A DNA stretch of 64,000 nt from Nitrospirota bacterium (GTDB lineage: Bacteria > Nitrospirota > Thermodesulfovibrionia > Thermodesulfovibrionales > JdFR-88), in assembly GCA_021825295.1 (NCBI GenBank), contig JAKAHV010000004.1:52000-115999 (forward strand), written 5' to 3'. Below, piece after piece: positions 30,299 through 40,710 of the stretch. How positions within the stretch are numbered: position 1 is the stretch's first letter; each line of letters starts with the position of its first letter. The notes beneath the pieces were generated by a model. That model did not search any database and was not told where the DNA came from. It saw only the letters and a program-made list of their open reading frames with translations. The translations under genes were made by a program, and so were the position numbers.

Positions 30299-30964
30299 GT
30301 GATTGACGGTAAAAGAGGATTCAAGTGCGGCAATATAATCTGGCACAAGGCTTCCGTGGACAGGCAGGACAGGGAATGTATCAACGGGCACAAGAGCGTT
30401 GTTTTGTGGTTTACGGGCCTTTCCAATTCCGGGAAATCCACGATAGCCCACGCCCTTGAAAAAAGGCTTTTCGATATGGGCTGCCGCACCTTCGTCTTCG
30501 ACGGAGACAACGTGAGGCACGGCCTGTGTTCCGATCTCGGCTTTTCCATGGAGGACCGCCGGGAAAACATCCGGCGTATCGGCGAGATGTCCAGGCTCTT
30601 CGTAGAAAGCGGAATGGTCGCCATCACGGCTTTTATATCGCCCTTCAGGGCCGAGAGGGGACGCGTCAGGCAGTTGGTAGGCCCGGACAGCTTCATCGAG
30701 GTGTATTGCAAATGTTCGCTTGAAGTGTGCGAGCAGAGGGACGTCAAAGGCCATTATAAACGCGCCAGGATGGGGGACATAAAGGAGTTTACCGGCATTT
30801 CATCCCCCTACGAGGAGCCTGAAAGCCCCGAGATTGTCCTCGAGACCGATCATATGTGCGTGGAGACATCCGTTGACAGGGTCCTCGATTTCCTCGTCGC
30901 CAGGAAGATCATTCCCGCTGCGGAAAAACATTCAAGCCGGATGCCTGGAGAGGCCCTGAAGTGA
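30299..30964 (+). CDS. cysC: Adenylylsulfate (APS) kinase
   Basis: FTGLSNSGKSTIAHALE, FDGDNVRHGLCSDLGFSMEDRRENIRRIGE, YKRARMGDIKEFTGISSPYEEP. Confidence 0.95.
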   Translation: MIDGKRGFKCGNIIWHKASVDRQDRECINGHKSVVLWFTGLSNSGKSTIAHALEKRLFDMGCRTFVFDGDNVRHGLCSDLGFSMEDRRENIRRIGEMSRLFVESGMVAITAFISPFRAERGRVRQLVGPDSFIEVYCKCSLEVCEQRDVKGHYKRARMGDIKEFTGISSPYEEPESPEIVLETDHMCVETSVDRVLDFLVARKIIPAAEKHSSRMPGEALK

Positions 30965-31920
30965 GAGTCAGGCTGGCTAACCGGGCTGACGCGGTAAATT
31001 ATTCGCCTGGCGCATTCTCCCCGCTGGGCCATATGGCCCCTCATATCCGGATTTCCCCGTTTAATCCCGTGATAATGGAGGCGCTGCTCAAAAAGGAGAC
31101 GAAGGGGGACCCCGGCGTCCTCGATCCCGGGTTCTGGCTGGACGGCGGACGGGCGATGGTTTTAACCGGCAGCGGACGGCAGGCGCTGAAGCTGGCGCTG
31201 AAACGGACCGGCCTGGACTCCGGAAGGAGCGTCCTGATTGTCACGACCACCGGCGGGCCATACATCAGCTCGTGCGTCACTTCGGCTATCGAGGAGATTT
31301 GCGGATGGTCAAGAACTCCGGAGAAAAACACGGGGGCGATCCTGCTTATACACGAATTCGGCTTTCCTTGCCCTCTGCCTCAGCCATTGCGGGACCTTGG
31401 CCTGCCCGTCATAGAGGACTGCGCCTACGGGACCGGATCAAGGACGTCCGGCGGCGCTGTCGGGGCCGTCGGCGATTACGCGATATACAGCCTGACGAAG
31501 TACTATCCGCTGCCCTTCGGCGGCTTGCTTGCGTCAAGAGATGATCTGGCCGGAATCCCCGGCGGGCACATTATCCCGGACGAAGACAGGAGATTGCTGG
31601 AGGGATTTCTGATTCGCTCCGGCGGCCTGCATGAGCAATGGAACGAAACGCGCATGGCAAACTGGCGCTTTTTTGAGGAAAGACTCGGCCGTTTCGCGGC
31701 CCCCTATTTCCATCCGGACGGCGGCATCGTTCCGGGGGTCTTTGCCGCGAAACTGCCGCCTGCCGTGAATGGGGCGCGGATCAAGCAGAGCTGCGTTTCT
31801 GCCGGGATTGAGTCCACCGAATATTACGGAAACGGCGGTTTCTACTTCCCGGTGCACCAGTTTTTGACGGATTATGAAAAATCATATATCCTTCACCATT
31901 TTCTGCAGGGGGTATCATGA
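30961..31920 (+). CDS. DegT/DnrJ/EryC1-like aminotransferase-fold protein
   Basis: TGSGRQALKLALKRTG, LPVIEDCAYGTGS, YSLTKYYPLPFGGLL. Confidence 0.7.
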   Translation: MRVRLANRADAVNYSPGAFSPLGHMAPHIRISPFNPVIMEALLKKETKGDPGVLDPGFWLDGGRAMVLTGSGRQALKLALKRTGLDSGRSVLIVTTTGGPYISSCVTSAIEEICGWSRTPEKNTGAILLIHEFGFPCPLPQPLRDLGLPVIEDCAYGTGSRTSGGAVGAVGDYAIYSLTKYYPLPFGGLLASRDDLAGIPGGHIIPDEDRRLLEGFLIRSGGLHEQWNETRMANWRFFEERLGRFAAPYFHPDGGIVPGVFAAKLPPAVNGARIKQSCVSAGIESTEYYGNGGFYFPVHQFLTDYEKSYILHHFLQGVS

Positions 31921-32882
31921 GGGTTTTTTTGTATGATGCCGGCAGGGACGCCGAACAGTGGGACATGTTCGTAAATGCTTCCCATAACGGGACGTTTCTG
32001 CAGTCCAGGAGGTTTTTAAGCTATCACGGGGACCGCTTCGAGGACTTCTCCGTCATCGTCAGGAACGAGAAGCAGCAGATTATCGGCGTCATGCCCGCCG
32101 CGAGGGACAAGGCGGACCCCTCGCTTGTGGTGTCCCACCCCGGGATCACGTACGGCGGCCTCGTATGTTCGGGCCGGCCGGGCGCTGATGAGGTGTACGA
32201 AATGCTGCAATCCGTTCTCGGATGGTACAGGGACAACGGGTTTCGCTCGCTGCTTTACAAGGCGGTCCCATGGCATCTGCACGCCGTCCCTTTCCATTCC
32301 GACCTGTATGCCTTGTGGAGGCTGGGGGCGCGCACAGGCAGGCGCGACCTCTGGAATATAATCACGCTGGACGGCGGGCGGTCGCTGAGCAAAGGGAGAA
32401 AATGGGCCGTAAACAAGGCGCGGGCTTCGGGGCTGGATATCCGCGTAGACGGCAGCGATGACGCATACAGGGTTTTTTTCGGGGTGCTTGAAGAGTGTCT
32501 TGCCGGGCGGTACGGCGTCCGGCCCGTCCACACGCTGGATGATTTGCTGACTCTCAGGTCCCTCTTGCCCGGCAGTATGGACCTCTGGTTGGCCGCGGAT
32601 GAAAGCGGCTGCCTGGGCGGGACATGGATATTCAAAATGGGGAAAGCAGCATGGCATACCCAATACATCGCCTCCACGGAAAGGGGGCGTGACAGGTTTG
32701 CCGTGGACCTGCTGCTGGAGAGCGTTATCAGGAGCGCGGAGCAGCAGGGGATAAGATATTTTTCCTTTGGCGCGAGCACGGAGCAAAACGGACAGGCGCT
32801 GAACTCCGGACTGTTTGATTTCAAGGCGGGCTTCGGCGCAGGTTCCGTTGCGCAGGATTTTTATCACATCGATCTGGAGTGA
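31917..32882 (+). CDS. GNAT/FemAB-like acyltransferase
   Basis: NASHNGTFLQSRRFLSYHGDRF and IKYFSFGASTEQNGQALNSGLFDFKAGFG-like C-terminus. Confidence 0.7.
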   Translation: MRVFLYDAGRDAEQWDMFVNASHNGTFLQSRRFLSYHGDRFEDFSVIVRNEKQQIIGVMPAARDKADPSLVVSHPGITYGGLVCSGRPGADEVYEMLQSVLGWYRDNGFRSLLYKAVPWHLHAVPFHSDLYALWRLGARTGRRDLWNIITLDGGRSLSKGRKWAVNKARASGLDIRVDGSDDAYRVFFGVLEECLAGRYGVRPVHTLDDLLTLRSLLPGSMDLWLAADESGCLGGTWIFKMGKAAWHTQYIASTERGRDRFAVDLLLESVIRSAEQQGIRYFSFGASTEQNGQALNSGLFDFKAGFGAGSVAQDFYHIDLE

Positions 32883-32886
32883 TTTT

Positions 32887-33300
32887 ATGCCGGGAATTGA
32901 TGACTGCAGGATAATTGATTTTCCAAAGATCGCCGACCCAAGGGGCAATCTGACATTCATTGAGGGCGGCAGGCATGTGCCTTTTGACATCAAACGGGTC
33001 TATTACCTCTACGATGTGCCCGGCGGCGCGGAGCGCGGCGGCCATGCGCATATCGCCTTGTCCCAGTTGGTTATAGCCATGTCCGGGAGTTTTGACGTGG
33101 TCCTCGACGATGGACACGGGAGGAAGCGTTTTCATCTGAACCGCTCGTACTATGGTCTGTATGTATGCCCGATGGTCTGGCGCGAACTGAATAATTTTTC
33201 ATCGGGTTCGGTATGCCTCGTCCTTGCCTCCGACCTGTATGGCGAGGCGGATTATTACCGGGACTATGGGCGGTTTCTGATGGACGTGCGCGGAAGATGA
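32887..33300 (+). CDS. FdtA/QdtA-like cupin sugar 3,4-ketoisomerase (copy 1)
   Basis: [47 protein letters not shown]. Confidence 0.9.
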   Translation: MPGIDDCRIIDFPKIADPRGNLTFIEGGRHVPFDIKRVYYLYDVPGGAERGGHAHIALSQLVIAMSGSFDVVLDDGHGRKRFHLNRSYYGLYVCPMVWRELNNFSSGSVCLVLASDLYGEADYYRDYGRFLMDVRGR

Positions 33301-33321
33301 TGATCGCATGGGAGGAACTAA

Positions 33322-33738
33322 ATGCCAGGAATTGATGATTGCAAGATAATTGATCTTCCAAAGATCGCCGATCCCAGGGGCAATCTGACTTTCATCGAAG
33401 GCGGCAGACACTTGCCCTACGATATCAAAAGGGTTTTTTATCTTTATGATGTGCCCGGAGGAAGCGAACGCGCCGGTCATGCCCTCAAGAATTGCTATCA
33501 ATTCATAATTGCCATGTCGGGGAGTTTCGACGTGATTCTTGACGATGGTCATGAAAAAAGGCGTATTCATCTTAACAGGTCGTATTACGGATTAAATATC
33601 TATCCGATGATTTGGCGTGAGATTGATAATTTTTCCTCAGGGGCCGTATGTATGGTCCTTGCCTCTGATTTTTATAATGAAAATGATTATTATCGAGATT
33701 ACGAATCTTTTATAAAAGCTTTGCGAGGCACGAGATGA
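33322..33738 (+). CDS. FdtA/QdtA-like cupin sugar 3,4-ketoisomerase (copy 2)
   Basis: Near-colinear with copy 1: [54 protein letters not shown]. Confidence 0.9.
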   Translation: MPGIDDCKIIDLPKIADPRGNLTFIEGGRHLPYDIKRVFYLYDVPGGSERAGHALKNCYQFIIAMSGSFDVILDDGHEKRRIHLNRSYYGLNIYPMIWREIDNFSSGAVCMVLASDFYNENDYYRDYESFIKALRGTR

Positions 33739-34880
33739 AGATACCTTTTCTTGATTTGAAAACATCCTATCAGGAATTGCAAACGGAGGTGGATGACGCC
33801 TTCAGGCGCATCATGAATTCCGGATGGTACATCATGGGAAAAGAGCTTATGCTTTTTGAGGAGGAGTTTGCCGCTTTTTGCCATACCAGGTATTGTATTG
33901 GAGTCGGCAATGGGCTGGAAGCTCTGCATCTGATCATGCGCGGTTTCGGCATAGGGCCCGGAGATGAAGTGATAGTGCCTTCCAATACTTATATTGCAAC
34001 ATGGCTTGCAATATCCTATGCAGGGGCCACCCCGATACCTGTTGAACCTGATGAAAAAACCTATAACCTGAATCCGTCTCTAGTCGAGCGTGCCATTACC
34101 GTGCGCACCAAGGCCATAATGCCCGTTCACCTTTACGGCCAGCCAGCGGATATGGATTCCATAAATGAAATAGCGGAAAATCATAATTTGAAGGTCATCG
34201 AGGACGCCGCGCAGGCCCACGGGGCCCGCTACAAGGGCCGCCGCGCGGGGTCGCTCGGCCATGCGGCGGCCTTCAGTTTTTATCCGAGCAAGAATCTTGG
34301 GGCATTTGGAGACGGCGGGGCGGTAACCACGGACGATGAGGCCATCGCCGAAAAGGTCAGAATCTTAAGGAATTACGGGGCGCCCAAAAAATACTTTCAT
34401 ATAAGCAAGGGATACAATTCCAGGCTTGACGAAATGCAGGCCGCTTTCCTTCGGGTAAAGCTGGGCAGGCTCGATATATGGAACAAGAGGCGCGCGGACA
34501 TCGCCGGCTGTTATATGTCCGCGCTCCGGGAGGTGCCCGGGCTCGTACTGCCGTACGTCCCGGATTGGGCGGAGCCCGTATGGCATTTATTTGTGGTGCG
34601 GCACCAGGACAGAGACGGCCTGCAGGACCGTATGAGGTCGGACGGCATCGAAACGCTGATTCATTACCCCGAACCCCCCCATCTGTCCGGCGCGTATTCG
34701 GACGCCGGCTGGAAGAGCGGCGCGTTTCCGGTGGCCGAACGCATCGCTTCCTCGGCGCTCAGTCTCCCGATGGGCCCGCACCTTCCGGCAGGGGCCGTGG
34801 ACGCCGTTAAGAGGTCAATACAGGGATATATATCTGAGGGCCATGGACGCGGGCGCCATATGCCGGGGGACGCGGAGTAG
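33735..34880 (+). CDS. DegT/DnrJ/EryC1/StrS aminotransferase (FdtB/QdtB-like by context)
   Basis: [53 protein letters not shown]. Confidence 0.93.
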   Translation: MKIPFLDLKTSYQELQTEVDDAFRRIMNSGWYIMGKELMLFEEEFAAFCHTRYCIGVGNGLEALHLIMRGFGIGPGDEVIVPSNTYIATWLAISYAGATPIPVEPDEKTYNLNPSLVERAITVRTKAIMPVHLYGQPADMDSINEIAENHNLKVIEDAAQAHGARYKGRRAGSLGHAAAFSFYPSKNLGAFGDGGAVTTDDEAIAEKVRILRNYGAPKKYFHISKGYNSRLDEMQAAFLRVKLGRLDIWNKRRADIAGCYMSALREVPGLVLPYVPDWAEPVWHLFVVRHQDRDGLQDRMRSDGIETLIHYPEPPHLSGAYSDAGWKSGAFPVAERIASSALSLPMGPHLPAGAVDAVKRSIQGYISEGHGRGRHMPGDAE

Positions 34881-36339
34881 CGCCTTGGGAGAATTGATTA
34901 TCGCGCTGCTGAAGACGGGAAGCGGCACCGTCGGCGGACTTTTTATTCGCGCCGTCACGATGAAGATCATCTCGGTTTTTGCCGGCCCCTCCGGCGTCGG
35001 CGTTTTCTCGATCCTGAGGCAGGTGCAGCAGTCCGCGGTCACGGTCGGGACATGCAACGGAGGGGTCTCCCTTGTGAGGGGCGTTAGCGGGCTGCGCGGC
35101 CCGGAACAGTCCATGTACTTAAAAACCACGGCCGCCATATATATTGTCTTCGGGGCGGCCATGGCCGTGGCGCTGATTACGATGTCTCCCCTTATCGCGC
35201 GGTGGTTCGGGGGCCTCAGTCCGCAACTCATCGTGCTGCTTTCCCTGCCTGTTCTTGCCGGGATAACGAGGGACTATCTGAACGGGCTGCTTAACGGATT
35301 TCATGCCATAGGACGCCTTTCCCTGGTGCAGGTTTTCGCCGCCCTGGCCGGGCTGACTGTAGCCTATCCGGTGGCCGTGCTTGCCTCGCGCGGGCATTAT
35401 GCCGGGTTTGTGGCATACCTGTTTGCTACGGCGGCCGCCAGTGTTGCCTGTCTGCTTTACTTTATCAGGAAAGGCGGATGGGCGCCGGACCTGAAGAGCC
35501 GCCCGTATTGGGACAGTTCCAGCGTCCGGTATTTTTTCAGGATGGCGGGGGCGATGCTTTTAAGTGGAACGGCCGGCGCGCTTGCGCTGGCGGCGGTGCG
35601 CGGGATCATCTCAAGGGGCATGGGGATGGCCTCCGCCGGTTTCTTTGATGTGAACTGGACCCTGAGCAGCATGTACATCGGGCTTTTTTTAAGCTCATTC
35701 GCGACATATTATCTGCCGAAATTGTCGGCCTGCCAGGACGCGGAGAAAGTCGACCTTGTGAAAAGAGTAGGCAGGCTTACAATCTGCATCATCGTCCCCC
35801 TGCTTGTGCTGATAGTATGCGTAAAACCATGGATAATACTGATCTTCTACACCCGGAAATTCCTGCCGTCGCTGGAGATGTTCCGGTGGATGCTGATTGC
35901 CGGCTATCTGCAGGTCACGGCGTGGATATTCTCCATTGTCACGATAGCAAAAGGAATGGAGAGGCCGTTTCTCGTCAGCAGCATCGGCTGGGACGCCGGG
36001 TTCCTCTTCGGCGTGTGGGCAGCCGTTAAATTCAGGCTTGGTCTGGGCGCTGTCGGGTTTTCAATGGTCCTTTTGTACGGACTTTCCCTTGCTTTCAATT
36101 ATTTCGTCATCTCAAGGGAGATATCCTTCAAGGCCCCGCCGCGCCTGCTGTTGAACTGGTTTCTGGGCCTGCTGCTGATCGCGGGCGCGTCGTTTGCGCA
36201 GTGGAGGTCGTTTCAGGTAAGCCTGCCTGTCACATTAAGCTTTGTTCTGGCGGCCCTGTTTCTGTCGTGGGTATTTTTGGAGGCCGGAGACAAGCAGGGT
36301 TTATATAAATTGATTGCACGAAACGCGAGGAGGAATTGA
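34843..36339 (+). CDS. O-antigen/polysaccharide flippase (Wzx-like)
   Basis: Multi-[30 protein letters not shown]. True start may be a TTG near 34886. Confidence 0.85.
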   Translation: MDAGAICRGTRSSALGELIIALLKTGSGTVGGLFIRAVTMKIISVFAGPSGVGVFSILRQVQQSAVTVGTCNGGVSLVRGVSGLRGPEQSMYLKTTAAIYIVFGAAMAVALITMSPLIARWFGGLSPQLIVLLSLPVLAGITRDYLNGLLNGFHAIGRLSLVQVFAALAGLTVAYPVAVLASRGHYAGFVAYLFATAAASVACLLYFIRKGGWAPDLKSRPYWDSSSVRYFFRMAGAMLLSGTAGALALAAVRGIISRGMGMASAGFFDVNWTLSSMYIGLFLSSFATYYLPKLSACQDAEKVDLVKRVGRLTICIIVPLLVLIVCVKPWIILIFYTRKFLPSLEMFRWMLIAGYLQVTAWIFSIVTIAKGMERPFLVSSIGWDAGFLFGVWAAVKFRLGLGAVGFSMVLLYGLSLAFNYFVISREISFKAPPRLLLNWFLGLLLIAGASFAQWRSFQVSLPVTLSFVLAALFLSWVFLEAGDKQGLYKLIARNARRN

Positions 36340-37247
36340 TGTCTATTCCGAGGATTGATTTTCTGATTCCCGGCGCCGGAAAGAGCGGAACGTCAGCCAT
36401 TGCGCAATATCTGAAAAGTCATCCACAAGTGTTTATCCCAAGAATCAAGGAGCCGACGTATTTCACTTTTGCGGATGCGGAAATCCCCGCATATACTGAG
36501 CGCTTGAATGCTATTCATAATTTCGAAGATTATTGCCGGCTATTCAGTGAGGCCGGTGATAAAAAAGCAATTGGCGAGGCGTCAACGTATTATTTCCTGC
36601 TGCCGGAAAGGTCCATCGCCAATATCAAACGGATAATCCCTGATTATCAAAGGATAAAAATCATTATCATTTTACGAAACCCGGTGGACAGGGCTTTTTC
36701 ACAATATATGATGCTTAAATTAAATAAGTGGGAGTCACTAAGCTTCGAAGACGCTATATCTGAAAAGACCATAAACAGGCGCATGGCCGAAAATTACGGT
36801 CCTTCTTACAACTATCTGGAGGAAGGTCTGTATTGTTACAGGATAAAGGCATTTCAGGAAAATTTTCCCTTCATGAAAATATATCTTTATGAGGATTTAT
36901 GCGGCAACCCAACTGGGCTGATGGATGACATTCTTTCTTTTCTTGATGTTGCCCCGGGCAATAATTGGCGGACGCATAGAAAAAAAGTCAATCCTTCCGG
37001 AATTCCCAGGATCAAATTCTTGCATGATTTTTTAATTAAACCTGGAGGGATAATTAAATCACTAGGCAAAACGGTTATTCCCCCGGAAATGAGACGCGGC
37101 ATTAAAGACAGGATGATTTCGCTGAATTTAAAGAGAGACGCCATGCGCCCTGCGACACGGGCCTTGCTGACTGACTATTATGAGGAAGAGATCCGGAACC
37201 TGGAGGGAATTATAGGACGTGACCTCTCCCACTGGCTCAAGAAATGA
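36336..37247 (+). CDS. Sulfotransferase-family protein
   Basis: IDFLIPGAGKSGTSAIAQYLKSHPQVFIPRIKEPTYF (5'-PSB-like) and IIIILRNPVDRAFSQYMM (3'-PB-like). Confidence 0.92.
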   Translation: MMSIPRIDFLIPGAGKSGTSAIAQYLKSHPQVFIPRIKEPTYFTFADAEIPAYTERLNAIHNFEDYCRLFSEAGDKKAIGEASTYYFLLPERSIANIKRIIPDYQRIKIIIILRNPVDRAFSQYMMLKLNKWESLSFEDAISEKTINRRMAENYGPSYNYLEEGLYCYRIKAFQENFPFMKIYLYEDLCGNPTGLMDDILSFLDVAPGNNWRTHRKKVNPSGIPRIKFLHDFLIKPGGIIKSLGKTVIPPEMRRGIKDRMISLNLKRDAMRPATRALLTDYYEEEIRNLEGIIGRDLSHWLKK

Positions 37248-37250
37248 CTT

Positions 37251-38672
37251 TTGGGGGCTTTTCAGGGCGGAAAGGACGTATCTGAAATGGACAGGACTTC
37301 CGGATTTATAAGGTTGAAGATGAAAAAATTCGTTTTCAGCCCCCTCATGTTCGGTCTGCTGGGGTTTCCCGCCGGGGTATTTTTCTTTTTGGCCCGCATT
37401 CTGGATATCGATTTGTTCTGGTTCAACTATCTGTATATGGTGAAATTGCGGCTCAGGGCCGGCTATCAGGCCGGCATGTTTTCATACGTGAACGATAAAG
37501 AGGCCGTCTCACGAGGCGTTGAAAAATTGAAGAAAATTGAAAAAAACGTTCTTTACGCCGTGTCCCGTATCGGGGCGGACATTGCCGGACCCCCTGAAGC
37601 GGGGAAAAATCCCTTGGACACGCTTTTTCTGACGTCCTTTATCTACGGCACCGGAGGCCATACACGCCTTTTGCAGACATATGTGTCTCATATGGAAAAT
37701 TCAAAATTGCTTGTAACAGGCAGGTACTCGTCCCGGCGCGCTTATGATCCGAGGCTCCAGTCCGAAGCCGGGAAAGGCTTCCCCCGGGGGCGTATCCTGA
37801 TGAAACAAGGCAGGGGAGGAAATTTCAGGTCCGAAGTGTCGGGAATATACGGAGAGCTTTCCGGGCTGGCCCCGAAAAAGCTCGTCCTTTTCAATCATCC
37901 GGCGGATATGGGATTGCTGGTTGCCGCGCTTCTGTACGCGGCGAAGAGAAAGGACCTTACCGTCGCCTATTACCACCATGCCGACGATTATATGCCCTTT
38001 CTCGGGAGCTTTTTTTCCTGCCATATAGACCTGGACGCGAACCAGGATAAAAAATGCGGCCAGGTGCCCCGCCGGGAGTTGATAAGGATATCCACGCGCA
38101 ACCGTGTTCAGCGGCCGGAGGAGGCGCCCTGTCCGGACCTCTTCACGGCATTTTCATTCGTGCCCGTGTCAAAAATCGCCGGAGAAGACGGGAAAGCAGA
38201 CGGCTACGCCTCGCTGGTGCGGGACCTGGGCGGCAGGGGCATAGGCACGATCATGGCCACGAGCAGGGGCGAAGGCGCCCTGCTGAGGGATATCCTGGAG
38301 AGGAACCGCTGCCGCCAGGACCTCATTGAAGTCGATGAGGATTGCTCGGACATATCGAAATACGCCGGCAGGGTCCACGCATATCTGGACACTTTTCCGG
38401 TGGGAGGCGGCATGTCGGTTGTGGACGGCCTTTCCATGGGATTGCCCGTCATGATTCTTGATGCGGAAAACCATCAGATATTCAGGGACCCCGCCCTCGC
38501 CCGTTTCACGTTCTCATCGGCCGGGGATATTCTCAAATACGCCGGGGAAATGGCGGCCGACTGCGGATTCTACGACCGGCAGCGCGCGGCCGCGCATGAT
38601 ACATACCGGAATTATTACTCGGAGGAGACAATGGTCGAAAAGTTGTCCGGGGCGCTCGAAAAAAAATGGTAG
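37251..38672 (+). CDS. Glycosyltransferase-like protein
   Basis: C-terminal YLDTFPVGGGMSVVDGLSMGLPVMIL resembles a GT-B nucleotide-sugar binding site. Confidence 0.6.
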   Translation: MGAFQGGKDVSEMDRTSGFIRLKMKKFVFSPLMFGLLGFPAGVFFFLARILDIDLFWFNYLYMVKLRLRAGYQAGMFSYVNDKEAVSRGVEKLKKIEKNVLYAVSRIGADIAGPPEAGKNPLDTLFLTSFIYGTGGHTRLLQTYVSHMENSKLLVTGRYSSRRAYDPRLQSEAGKGFPRGRILMKQGRGGNFRSEVSGIYGELSGLAPKKLVLFNHPADMGLLVAALLYAAKRKDLTVAYYHHADDYMPFLGSFFSCHIDLDANQDKKCGQVPRRELIRISTRNRVQRPEEAPCPDLFTAFSFVPVSKIAGEDGKADGYASLVRDLGGRGIGTIMATSRGEGALLRDILERNRCRQDLIEVDEDCSDISKYAGRVHAYLDTFPVGGGMSVVDGLSMGLPVMILDAENHQIFRDPALARFTFSSAGDILKYAGEMAADCGFYDRQRAAAHDTYRNYYSEETMVEKLSGALEKKW

Positions 38673-39979
38673 AGGCCGCGGTTAACGGGCGAACGGACCC
38701 ATTCATGGACTTCCTGCTTGCGCTGTCCGTTTTTGCCCTTTTTTTCCTGATGGTATTCGTTCCGACCATATACCAGGCGCCCAAGGGCGTGCTCCTTGGG
38801 GCCGCCTTTTCCATAATCCTCTTCAGGTTGTCGAGCGGGCGGCTGCGCCTGCACCGGAGCATCGTCTTTCTTACCCTGCTTATGGCCGCCAACGGCCTTT
38901 TTTTCATGTTGCTTGGCGTCATGCGCGGCGCCCCGGGGGCCGTGAGCGTCGGGACCGTCTATGTGGTGTGGCCGGTCGTTTACACGGTCCTCATAGCCGG
39001 GGTAACGAAGGAAGGGGCAATAGACAATCTGTTCCGGATGTTGTTGATAGCGTCCGTTGCGGCCGCGGCTTATATGATCATTTTTGTCCTGTATGACCCC
39101 CTTGGGCTGTGGCCGGGAAAATATTTTGTGAATATCTTCCCCAAAGGCACATACGGGGTGTCCATGGGGGGCGGCCTGGATTACATCGAAATATCCTTCC
39201 TCTCCATGCCTCCGTTTCTGTTTGTGGTGCCGTTTATTCTTGCTTGCCTTATGACATGGCCACGGAAATCCGGGATGCCCGTGAAGCGGGCCTTTCTGTG
39301 GGCGGTTTTTTTTATAGGCATGCTCATTATAATCATCAGCGGCAAGAGGGCTTATCTCCTGATACTGGCCCTTGCCCCGGTGCTGACCCTTTTTTTGCAG
39401 CGGTTTTCTCCGGCGCGGGCCAGGAAGGCGTATTCGGGGCCGGTCCGGCAGGTGGCGGTGTCGGGCGCCATTATGCTGGCGGTCATTGTCGGATATCTTC
39501 ACTACGCCTATAACGTCCAGGTGTCCGGGTTGCTCAATCATTTTTCTTCCGGCTTTGATTTTAAAACGGGCGGGACAAGCCCCATGATGCGCGAACAGCA
39601 GTACCGCGCTCTGATGGGCGCATGGAGCAGGAGGCCTTTATTCGGGGCCGGGCACGGGGCGGTGGACTGGGAGTCCGTGCGGAATTACAAGATGCCCTGG
39701 TCGTACGAGCTTTCCTATCTTGCCCTGCTTTTTCATGTTGGGATTGTCGGATTTTCGATTTACGGCATCGGCGTGCTCTGGATCATATGGAAGGCGGTGG
39801 GGATAATCCGATCCGGAGACAGGATGGGGTTGTACATGCTCCCGGTACTTGTGGGGATGATATGCTATCTTGTCGTCAACGCGACAAACCCCTTTCTGGA
39901 AAAATTCGACAACCTGTGGGTCCTTTTTTTGCCGCTCGCGCTTATCAATTATAATTATCTCTTGAAGGGGAGGAGCTGA
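38666..39979 (+). CDS. O-antigen polymerase/ligase-like membrane protein
   Basis: Multi-TM; MREQQYRALMGAWSRRPLFGAGHGAVD resembles the Wzy_C/WaaL loop. Confidence 0.75.
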   Translation: MVEAAVNGRTDPFMDFLLALSVFALFFLMVFVPTIYQAPKGVLLGAAFSIILFRLSSGRLRLHRSIVFLTLLMAANGLFFMLLGVMRGAPGAVSVGTVYVVWPVVYTVLIAGVTKEGAIDNLFRMLLIASVAAAAYMIIFVLYDPLGLWPGKYFVNIFPKGTYGVSMGGGLDYIEISFLSMPPFLFVVPFILACLMTWPRKSGMPVKRAFLWAVFFIGMLIIIISGKRAYLLILALAPVLTLFLQRFSPARARKAYSGPVRQVAVSGAIMLAVIVGYLHYAYNVQVSGLLNHFSSGFDFKTGGTSPMMREQQYRALMGAWSRRPLFGAGHGAVDWESVRNYKMPWSYELSYLALLFHVGIVGFSIYGIGVLWIIWKAVGIIRSGDRMGLYMLPVLVGMICYLVVNATNPFLEKFDNLWVLFLPLALINYNYLLKGRS

Positions 39980-39981
39980 AA

Positions 39982-40704
39982 TTGAAATATATAGCGAAAA
40001 AATTAAAGTTATTCGTTCTTGCCTTTTTGAAACCTCGAAAGTACTCTAAAGTGACACAGGACTGGCAGGAGTTCTGGAATGAAAAAGCGCTTTCCGATGA
40101 TTCAAGTGCTGCTTCAGGGAGGCCGGGACTGGAACCACAAATCTTTCAATTCATTGCACAGGATATAAAATTGAAACTAAAACTTGGCGGGCGGGACAGT
40201 GTTTTGGATATTGGATGCAATTTGGGAGATATTACTGCTCTTATTTCGGATGATGTGCATGATATAACTGGAATTGACATTTCTGAAAATGCGATCCAAT
40301 CAGCACAAAAAAAATATGGCAATCAAAATATCATTTTTTTAAATGAAGAATTGCCGGTCCACGCGAACAGGGGCAGACGGTACGATGCGGTTATTGTTTA
40401 TAGTGTTTTACACTACCTGAAATGGAAAACAGCAGCCAAAAAATTCCTGGATAATGTGACAAGTATATGCAACCCCTCTGCGAGAATTTTAATAGGAGAC
40501 ATACCATTTAAGGAATTTTACAATGAAAAATACAATCATAAATGGCTGATAATGACTCAAAAGGAGTTGCTGGCTTATGTGAAATCACTCCCCGGAGTTG
40601 AAACGGCAGTTATCCTTGAACAGCCAAATCACCTCCCCAGTTTCGATTACAGAAGAGATTTGTTGATTCACATGTCCCCTGGATTTGGGGCAAAGGATAT
40701 CTGA
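39982..40704 (+). CDS. SAM-dependent methyltransferase
   Basis: VLDIGCNLGDITALISDDVHDITGIDISENAI. Confidence 0.85.
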   Translation: MKYIAKKLKLFVLAFLKPRKYSKVTQDWQEFWNEKALSDDSSAASGRPGLEPQIFQFIAQDIKLKLKLGGRDSVLDIGCNLGDITALISDDVHDITGIDISENAIQSAQKKYGNQNIIFLNEELPVHANRGRRYDAVIVYSVLHYLKWKTAAKKFLDNVTSICNPSARILIGDIPFKEFYNEKYNHKWLIMTQKELLAYVKSLPGVETAVILEQPNHLPSFDYRRDLLIHMSPGFGAKDI

Positions 40705-40710
40705 CTGCGT

